Shown here: positions 1-5,416 of the stretch, in pieces | How the letters are laid out: every line of letters starts with the position of its first letter | How positions within the stretch are numbered: the first letter of the stretch is position 1 | NCBI GenBank assembly: GCA_030670605.1 | Contig: DAOVBK010000035.1 | Location: forward strand, 1 to 10,103 | Direction of reading: 5' to 3' | Source: Candidatus Stahliibacteriota bacterium | GTDB taxonomy: Bacteria; Hydrothermota; Tepidihabitantia; SM23-42 | Length of the DNA stretch: 10,103 nt | Notes under the pieces: generated by a model | Database searches by the model: none | Seen by the model: the letters and a program-made list of their open reading frames with translations, nothing else | Told to the model about the DNA's origin: nothing | Made by a program: the position numbers and the translations under genes

Positions 1-793
1 GTGAATATCTTTCTTCATCCAAATACACTTTGCGTCGCGATAGCAGGTTGTCCCAATCTACTTGATGGCCATCGAATTCCGGACCATCAACACATCCGAA
101 CTTCATCTCGCCGCCGACAATCACTCTGCACACACCACACATGCCAGTGGCATCGACCATGATTGGATTCAAACCAACAATCGTTTTTATTTTGAACGGT
201 CGGGTCGTCTCACTCATGAGATACGTGAGATACGTACAACCCTGGACGTAGACAACATCAACCGTATGTTTCTTCAAATAGTCGACAATAAATTCGTTTA
301 CATGACCGGTAAAACCCGTGGTTCCGTCACGGGTGATTTCATGTAGTTCATCGCTGTACTGTCTTAGTTTCTCCCGCCAATACAAAAGAAATGAGCTCCG
401 CGCCTCGATCACTGTTGATACACGATTGTTGTCATTCTTGAACATGCGGATGACTGGATAGAGCGCACCAATACCATAGCAGCCACCAACGCAGAGAATA
501 TTCTTGTTCTGAAACCTCTCGGTCGGCTTGCCCAATGGTCCTGCCAAGGTTGCTATTTTATCTCCCTTTTGTAGTGAGGCAAGCTTCCTCGTCGAGGTGC
601 CCACCTCCATGAAGACCATGCTGACACTTTCTGCATCCCAATCGACAAGATTTAGCGGAATGCGCTCACCCTGTTCATCTGCACGGACGACCACGAATTC
701 TCCTGCTTGTGCATTCTTATGGATGATGCGCGATTCTATAACAAGAAGATGTATGTTAGGTACAAGCTGTTCTCGTGCTATGACTTTGTACAT
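1..793 (-). CDS. nfnA: NfnA/SudB-like FAD/NAD(P)-binding [2Fe-2S] oxidoreductase subunit (3' end off window)
   Basis: This is a ferredoxin-NADP reductase-like subunit of the NfnA/SudB (sulfide/dihydroorotate dehydrogenase-like) family. Such subunits pass electrons between an NAD(P) site, FAD and a [2Fe-2S] cluster. I translated 264 codons from ATG 793; the family is about 275-285 residues, so only a short tail is missing. The FAD-domain signature GERIPLNLVDWD lies at residues 42-53 and GPLGKPTE at 85-92. The C-terminal cluster motif is D214-A-T-G-M-C219-G-V-C222 with C234 (KFGCVDGPEFDGH), matching the Asp/Cys3 ligation known for Nfn. The nucleotide-binding loop is GGCYGIGA (103-110) rather than the usual GGGxGxAP. 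The start overlaps the upstream gene by 16 bases and has GTGAGG 5 bases upstream. The partner NfnB would be expected next, outside the window. The family call is firm. The physiological substrate (NADP, NAD or other) is inference. Confidence 0.9.
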   Translation of the reverse strand, partial: MYKVIAREQLVPNIHLLVIESRIIHKNAQAGEFVVVRADEQGERIPLNLVDWDAESVSMVFMEVGTSTRKLASLQKGDKIATLAGPLGKPTERFQNKNILCVGGCYGIGALYPVIRMFKNDNNRVSTVIEARSSFLLYWREKLRQYSDELHEITRDGTTGFTGHVNEFIVDYLKKHTVDVVYVQGCTYLTYLMSETTRPFKIKTIVGLNPIMVDATGMCGVCRVIVGGEMKFGCVDGPEFDGHQVDWDNLLSRRKVYLDEERYS

Positions 794-2955
794 TCGAGCC
801 TCACTGGTTGACTTTCAACTGTACCAACAAATGGATGATATATGAACACAACATCCTCAGGCACTGCATCGGTGATCAAAATAGGCATCGTGAGGGTAAC
901 ATGTCTGCCAATGATATCGACCGTCATGTTGTCTTTCAAACGATATCGCTTTGCCGTACGCTCATGAATCCGTGCGCATCTGTCACGGCGTAGTCTATCA
1001 AAACCTTTCATCAACACAGAAAGAGTATGGCCACGATAGACATACGCATTTTCTCTCACTATGAGCTGTAGCGGATATGCTTTGCTGCGGCTAAGATTAT
1101 GCGTTACCAGAGCACCATGTCGATTCTTTTGTTTAGACGTTTTGCGTTTCGTTTCACACCCGAGCATTGTGCACATCTGCGCAAGTATCCAGTCATCGGG
1201 TTTTGCATTGCCAACGGGTTCGAACGCCTTACGCAGTTTCCGCTTCTTCCCTTCGATGTTAATAACAGTTCCATTTGTTTCTGCAAACGTTGCAGCTGGT
1301 AAAAAAACATCACAATCGAATTGCGGAAGAAAACAGTCTTGGACAATGACGCTTTTGTATTTCTTTGATAGATGTGGTACTGTTCCCAACACATACAAGC
1401 AGTCAATATTCTGGTCATGCAACACATGAGCAGGCGACGCATCGACACCCAGATCGAGTATCTTAAGAGCGTTTGTCGTGCTTGTCAGAGGTATTGTCTT
1501 AATATGTTTTGGCACCGTGATATCAGCGATATTATGTGCAGCGTAGAACAGATAAACGTGCTTGCCGTCCATGGAATCCCTGGCTTTCTTGATATTCTTC
1601 TCCAACGTCTTTTGTGGACATACCTTTTTTTGGGCAAAAAGCTGTTGCAGCACGCGAGTTTCTTTTCCCACTGGTGATCGAAGCCACACATCAGCCATCT
1701 CCGCACTTTTGCTCGCAATTGCATCGATAGTAACAATAAAAGGTCTTTTTTTCGATCGTGACCTCAGTTTTAGAAACAGAGGCGAGAAATCAATAACGTC
1801 TGTATTGACAATAATGAACACTGCATTGTCTTGTATGTCTTTGATGTTGAAAGCTTCCAGGTCACGAGAGAGCGCTGTGGACGTCGCCATACTATGACAC
1901 TTTAGATGATCAGCGAGCCTGATAACGGCATCAATTGACTCGCTTGACATTTGCGGTGAGAACATGATGCCTGTTTTCCCCTGATGCTCATTCAACTGCA
2001 CGCATGCGGATTCCAATGCCTCGTGCCAACCGACTTGGACAAGACGATTGCCTTTTCTCAAAAACGGAGAGGTAACACGCTTCGGATGATGCACTAATGG
2101 TGCGATGCCAAAACGACCGCGTACGCACAGCTCGTCTTTGTCAGGAACTGAGTTGATAATTCCCTTCTTGCCGACATTGATTTTTATCGAACAACCGATA
2201 CTACACAGCGCACAGGTCGAGCGTACAGACCGTTCCGGCAGACCTGCCCACATACTGTATCGTTCGCGCAGGGCGCCGGTCGGACACACATCGACACACG
2301 CACCGCAGAACTGGCACCCGATCTCGAGATGGTTCATGCCAAAAGCAGTACCAACGAGCGTCCGCGGACCACGATGAATGAAATCAAGGATATGAGCACC
2401 TCTTTTTTCCTGACAGGCACGGATACATCGTCCACACAGAATACAGAGGTTATAATCACGTTCGAAGAATGGATCGGATTTCTCCACATCGAGTTGACGA
2501 TACGTGAATTCATATGGTATCTCTTTGATGCCGAGATGGTCGATTAGGTCTTGTAGTTCACAATCACCATTACTACTGCAGAACTTGCAGCCGAATGTGA
2601 TACTCGACTTCTGAATACATTCTTGATATTGAGCACACTCTTCTTCTCGATCACAAATGAGACATGCGTGAGGATGTTCAGACAAGATTAACTGCAAAGA
2701 AAATGTGCGGAGTTTTTTCAATCGTGGCGTATCAGTCTTGATGACCATCCCATCTTCCACCGGCAGTGTGCACGCAGTGACTGGGTTGGGCCACCCTTTG
2801 ACTTCGACAATACACAGTCGACAGCCGCCGTAGGCACTAAGGTCCTTGTGGTAACACAGCGTCGGAATATAGATGCCCTTTCTCTGAGCGACCTCGAGGA
2901 CTGTTTCTCCACGCTTTGCGGTTACGCGTTTGTCGTCAATTGTCAATCGTATCAT
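778..2955 (-). CDS. nuoG: NuoG-like iron-sulfur subunit with a reduced molybdopterin-oxidoreductase domain
   Basis: A 725-residue electron-wiring subunit. In order it has: an N-terminal [2Fe-2S] domain (C34, C45, C48, C62); a His/Cys region with H94, C98, C101, C107, then C113, C123, C126, C132 ending in CELQD; two ferredoxin [4Fe-4S] motifs (C171/174/177/181 and C214/217/220/224-P); a molybdopterin-type [4Fe-4S] motif (C248, C251, C255, then LCVRGRFG with C277); and a shortened molybdopterin-oxidoreductase region to about 600 with a dinucleotide-binding-like C-terminus. E. coli NuoG is about 908 residues. The stretch between the first Rossmann-like part and FLPAATFAETNGT (about 545-557) looks many tens of residues shorter than in formate dehydrogenases. 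There is no in-frame TGA and no convincing catalytic Cys/Sec, and [FeFe]-hydrogenase H-cluster motifs are absent. It therefore probably conducts electrons without catalysing formate or H2 chemistry. The start shares ATGA with the stop of the NuoF-like gene (4-base overlap), implying coupled translation; the Shine-Dalgarno sequence is weak. Confidence 0.87.
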   Translation of the reverse strand: MIRLTIDDKRVTAKRGETVLEVAQRKGIYIPTLCYHKDLSAYGGCRLCIVEVKGWPNPVTACTLPVEDGMVIKTDTPRLKKLRTFSLQLILSEHPHACLICDREEECAQYQECIQKSSITFGCKFCSSNGDCELQDLIDHLGIKEIPYEFTYRQLDVEKSDPFFERDYNLCILCGRCIRACQEKRGAHILDFIHRGPRTLVGTAFGMNHLEIGCQFCGACVDVCPTGALRERYSMWAGLPERSVRSTCALCSIGCSIKINVGKKGIINSVPDKDELCVRGRFGIAPLVHHPKRVTSPFLRKGNRLVQVGWHEALESACVQLNEHQGKTGIMFSPQMSSESIDAVIRLADHLKCHSMATSTALSRDLEAFNIKDIQDNAVFIIVNTDVIDFSPLFLKLRSRSKKRPFIVTIDAIASKSAEMADVWLRSPVGKETRVLQQLFAQKKVCPQKTLEKNIKKARDSMDGKHVYLFYAAHNIADITVPKHIKTIPLTSTTNALKILDLGVDASPAHVLHDQNIDCLYVLGTVPHLSKKYKSVIVQDCFLPQFDCDVFLPAATFAETNGTVINIEGKKRKLRKAFEPVGNAKPDDWILAQMCTMLGCETKRKTSKQKNRHGALVTHNLSRSKAYPLQLIVRENAYVYRGHTLSVLMKGFDRLRRDRCARIHERTAKRYRLKDNMTVDIIGRHVTLTMPILITDAVPEDVVFIYHPFVGTVESQPVRLECTKS
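799..804 (-). promoter_or_regulatory. Shine-Dalgarno sequence for the NfnA-like gene
   Basis: GTGAGG on the minus strand, with 5 bases (CTCGA) between it and the ATG at 793. It lies inside the 3' end of the NuoG-like gene. It is the clearest ribosome-binding site in the window and supports the chosen start, which gives the 16-base gene overlap. Confidence 0.6.
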
Positions 2956-4787
2956 ATTTTTGTCTTTGCTGGCGATACTTTTTTCACCGCACTGAATTTA
3001 TCTGGACATACGGTCATACAGATGCCACACTTTGTACATTTGCTCTGGTCAATGACATGTACTTTCTTTGGTTCGCCGGTTATCGCATTGCTCGGACAGT
3101 TCTTTGAACATACCGTACACCCACTGCAGGCTCCGGGATCAATAACGTATGATATCAGTGCCTTGCACACCAATGCAGGACATCGTTTCTCCTTGATATG
3201 AGCCTCGTATTCATCTTTGAAATACTTGAGCGTCGTGAGAACTGGATTGGACGCCGTCTGACCGAGCCCACATAAAGAACTCTGCTTAACGTTCTTACCG
3301 ATCTCCGCCAGAGATTCAATGTCCCCATCCCTTCCATTACCTTCAATAATACGATCGAGAATCGTAACCATCTGCTTTGTGCCGAGCCGACATGATGGAC
3401 ACTTACCACAGGATTCTTGCTGAGTGAAATTCAAGAAGTACCGGGCAACATCTACCATGCACGTGTCCTCATCCATCACGATCATACCACCGGACCCCAT
3501 CATGGAACCGGCTTTAGACAAACCTTCGTAATCGATTGGCAGGTCCAACAGCGCATTTGGTATGCACCCACCAGAAGGACCACCAGTCTGCACGGCTTTG
3601 AACTTCTTATCACCGGGGATGCCTCCACCTATGTCATAGATGATCTCTCTCAGGGTAATGCCCATCGGCACCTCGACCAAACCAGTATTGTTGATCTTAC
3701 CAACCAGAGAAAAGATCTTTGTCCCCTTGCTCTTCTTCGTGCCAATCGAAGAAAACCATCGTGCACCCCGTCGAATAATGACCGGCACATTCGCCCATGT
3801 CTCAACATTATTTATGTTTGTTGGCTTACGCCATAAACCTTCTTTCGCAGGATATGGAGGCCTCGGTCGCGGTCTGCCGACCCTTCCTTCTATTGACACA
3901 AGCAGAGCCGTTTCTTCTCCGCAGACAAATGCTCCAGAGCCTCTCACGACCTCGATCGTGAAATCAAACCCTGTTCCGAGAATGTCCTTACCCAAGAGGC
4001 CATATTCAACTGCCTGTGCCAATGCAATCTGTATTCTTTTCACCGCGAGTGGATATTCGTTCCGCACATAGATAAACCCCCTATGCGCACCCATCGCCTT
4101 GGCACCAATAGCCATCCCCTCAATCACTGCATGAGGGTCTGCTTCCAAAACACTCCGATCCATGAATGCACCATGATCGCCCTCATCGCCATTGCATACG
4201 ATATACTTGACCCTACCCGGTGATGCATGACACAATTCCCATTTGAGCCCGGTAAGAAAACCAGCACCACCACGTCCTCTCAATCCGGACGCCTTGATCT
4301 CTTCGAGTATCTGCTTTGATGTCATTGTCGTGAATGCTTTCTCGAGCGCCTGATAACCATCAAACCCGATATACTCATCAATATTCTCTGGGTCGAGCCG
4401 ACCACGATTCCTCAGGACAATCAATCGCTGGTGTTTGAAAAATCCGATGTCCATCATCTTGGACACGGGTGGTTTCTCAGGTGACGGAACATACATCAAA
4501 TCCTTAACAGGTCTGCCCTTGAGTAGATGTTCTTCAACAAGATGTGAGATATGTTCTTTTTTGACCCGCTGATAGAATATGCCATCAGGCTGAACGATCA
4601 CAATCGGACCACGTTCACAGAACCCTTGGCAACCAGTGGTGACAACACGCACCTCGTACCCCAAATCTCGTCGGGCAATTTCCTTTTCAAGTTCTTCCCT
4701 GATGCCGAAGGAATTATTCGCAACGCAGCCGGTTCCTGCGCACACGAGGAGGTCTAAGCGAAATCCTTTACGCCGTTTCTTTCTCAT
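2952..4787 (-). CDS. nuoF: NuoF/HndC/HydB-like NAD(H)-FMN iron-sulfur subunit
   Basis: A 611-residue flavoprotein subunit that binds NAD(H) and FMN, as in HydB, HndC and complex I NuoF. An N-terminal thioredoxin-like [2Fe-2S] domain uses C16, C21, C53 and C57. The FMN/NADH core shows GRGGAGFLTGLKW (171-183), NGDEGDHGAFMDR (199-211) and GSGAFVCGEETALL (283-296). An SLBB region follows (about 355-440). The N3-type [4Fe-4S] site has C460, C463, C466 and C506. A CPALVC motif sits at 536-541. Two C-terminal ferredoxin clusters use C554/557/560/564 and C584/587/590/594. This full-length HydB/HndC-type architecture, with both the N-terminal [2Fe-2S] and C-terminal 2x[4Fe-4S] extensions, belongs to soluble, often bifurcating complexes rather than to minimal respiratory NuoF. 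The start at 4787 overlaps the NuoE-like gene by 20 bases and has no clear Shine-Dalgarno sequence. It is the only ATG that retains the complete [2Fe-2S] domain. Confidence 0.95.
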   Translation of the reverse strand: MRKKRRKGFRLDLLVCAGTGCVANNSFGIREELEKEIARRDLGYEVRVVTTGCQGFCERGPIVIVQPDGIFYQRVKKEHISHLVEEHLLKGRPVKDLMYVPSPEKPPVSKMMDIGFFKHQRLIVLRNRGRLDPENIDEYIGFDGYQALEKAFTTMTSKQILEEIKASGLRGRGGAGFLTGLKWELCHASPGRVKYIVCNGDEGDHGAFMDRSVLEADPHAVIEGMAIGAKAMGAHRGFIYVRNEYPLAVKRIQIALAQAVEYGLLGKDILGTGFDFTIEVVRGSGAFVCGEETALLVSIEGRVGRPRPRPPYPAKEGLWRKPTNINNVETWANVPVIIRRGARWFSSIGTKKSKGTKIFSLVGKINNTGLVEVPMGITLREIIYDIGGGIPGDKKFKAVQTGGPSGGCIPNALLDLPIDYEGLSKAGSMMGSGGMIVMDEDTCMVDVARYFLNFTQQESCGKCPSCRLGTKQMVTILDRIIEGNGRDGDIESLAEIGKNVKQSSLCGLGQTASNPVLTTLKYFKDEYEAHIKEKRCPALVCKALISYVIDPGACSGCTVCSKNCPSNAITGEPKKVHVIDQSKCTKCGICMTVCPDKFSAVKKVSPAKTKI

Positions 4788-5241
4788 GGTAGGTATCGAG
4801 TAGTCGATTGACTTTGTCTACCGTGGTCTGGCCATAATACCGACCATCAATCACGACGATGGGTGCAAGGGCGCATGCACCGAGGCAGTTCACTGTTTCC
4901 AGTGAAAACATCTTGTCTTCAGTCGTATCGCCCGACTTTATTTTCAGTCTTTCTTCAATCTGGTTCAACACATTTGGTGCGCCACGTACATGACAGGCGG
5001 TGCCCATGCAAACGGTACAGAGATGTTTTCCACGAGGATTGAGGCTGAAGGCAGTATAGAATGTAGCAATACTGTAGATGTTGCTCAAAGGCATCTTCAA
5101 TCGTTGGCTGACAGCCACCAAGAGCTCTCGTGGCAGATATCGGTGTAGTGATTGAATGTCCTGGAGAATTTGAATGATGTTCGCACTTCTATAATCGTAC
5201 TTCCGAAGAATGCTTTCAATCTTTTCTATCATAGCGTCCAT
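4768..5241 (-). CDS. nuoE: NuoE/HndA/HydC-like thioredoxin-fold [2Fe-2S] subunit
   Basis: A 157-residue protein of the 24-kDa NuoE family, which carries one [2Fe-2S] cluster beside the FMN of the NuoF-like partner. A helical N-terminus has the family patch around LPRELLVAVSQRL (36-48) and SIATFYTAFSLNPRG (57-71). The cluster ligands are C78-x4-C83 (CMGTAC) and C119-x3-C123 (CLGAC). It is the first gene of the minus-strand operon. The longest ORF starts at ATG 5241, but the -10 box TATAAT at 5245-5240 overlaps that codon. The transcript would start near 5233-5232, so translation more likely begins at Met4 (ATG 5232-5230), which fits a leaderless or nearly leaderless mRNA. The family call is secure; the exact start is not. 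Confidence 0.94.
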   Translation of the reverse strand: MDAMIEKIESILRKYDYRSANIIQILQDIQSLHRYLPRELLVAVSQRLKMPLSNIYSIATFYTAFSLNPRGKHLCTVCMGTACHVRGAPNVLNQIEERLKIKSGDTTEDKMFSLETVNCLGACALAPIVVIDGRYYGQTTVDKVNRLLDTYHEKETA

Positions 5242-5267
5242 TATACATACATGCTGACAGAAGTCAA
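5240..5267 (-). promoter_or_regulatory. Sigma-70-type promoter of the NuoEFG/NfnA-like operon
   Basis: On the minus strand there is TTGACT (5267-5262), a 16-base spacer, then TATAAT (5245-5240). The -10 box ends 7 bases before the second in-frame ATG (5232) of the NuoE-like gene and overlaps the first ATG. This placement predicts a transcript that begins at or within a base or two of the Met4 codon. It is the only good promoter upstream of the four-gene operon. Confidence 0.75.
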
Positions 5268-5306
5268 CCGGAAATACGACTATTCGTGCTACTGGCGTTC
5301 ACAAAA

Positions 5307-5339
5307 AACGTATGTTTTTACATTTCGTATGGATACGTT
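5307..5339. repeat. 7-bp inverted repeat in the intergenic region
   Basis: AACGTAT at 5307-5313 is matched by ATACGTT at 5333-5339, separated by 19 bases that themselves contain ATTTCGTATG. It sits between the two divergent promoters, about 45 bases upstream of the plus-strand -35 box. It could be part of an operator. A 7-base match alone in AT-rich DNA is weak evidence. Confidence 0.35.
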
Positions 5340-5399
5340 GAGATATTGCCACAAACACAAACCGTTGTCTACCATAGGTTCCTTGACAACATACGAAAT
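5322..5399. promoter_or_regulatory. Candidate operator word CATACGAAAT in the divergent promoter region
   Basis: The 10-base word CATACGAAAT occurs at 5390-5399 (plus strand), as its exact reverse complement ATTTCGTATG at 5322-5331, and again on the plus strand at 5478-5487 inside the first gene. The copy at 5390-5399 lies entirely in the spacer between the -35 and -10 boxes of the plus-strand promoter, where a bound repressor would block RNA polymerase. The three exact copies within 166 bases are seen directly. Regulator binding is inference, and no regulator gene is present in the window. Confidence 0.45.
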
Positions 5400-5410
5400 T
5401 ATACTATAAT
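5383..5410 (+). promoter_or_regulatory. Consensus sigma-70-type promoter of the receptor/PTS/GH57 operon
   Basis: TTGACA at 5383-5388, a 16-base spacer, and TATAAT at 5405-5410, both exact consensus hexamers. Six bases (CAGCCA) separate the -10 box from the GTG at 5417, so the predicted transcription start coincides with that codon. This implies a leaderless mRNA, or a leader of at most about 9 bases if ATG 5426 is used. Confidence 0.8.
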
Positions 5411-5416
5411 CAGCCA

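Noticed and set aside
218..235. Tandem 9-base repeat GAGATACGT x2 inside the NfnA-like gene, encoding TYLTYL.
   Set aside because: The region has the same length as in ordinary NfnA proteins by eye, so it does not represent an insertion. Two short copies in coding DNA need no special explanation.
1890..1899. C353-H354-S355 in the NuoG-like protein resembles the Cys/Sec-His catalytic motif of formate dehydrogenases.
   Set aside because: It lies roughly ten residues too early relative to the preceding helix, the downstream spacing to the next landmark is too short, and the surrounding molybdopterin domain is strongly reduced. I do not call a formate dehydrogenase active site.
778..2955. Possibility that the operon is a HydABC [FeFe]-hydrogenase.
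   Set aside because: The large subunit has none of the H-cluster signatures (TSCCPxW, MPCxxKxxE, ExMACxGGCxxGGG) and has a molybdopterin-type [4Fe-4S] domain instead.
778..5241. Possibility that these are complex I genes.
   Set aside because: No membrane or quinone-module subunits (NuoA/B/C/D/H/J-N) are present. The NuoF-like protein has the HydB/HndC-type extensions, and an NfnA-like gene follows directly.
5152..5409. Plus-strand ORF across the intergenic region.
   Set aside because: It reads antisense through the NuoE-like N-terminus and across both promoters, has no recognisable motif and no ribosome-binding site. It is a chance frame.
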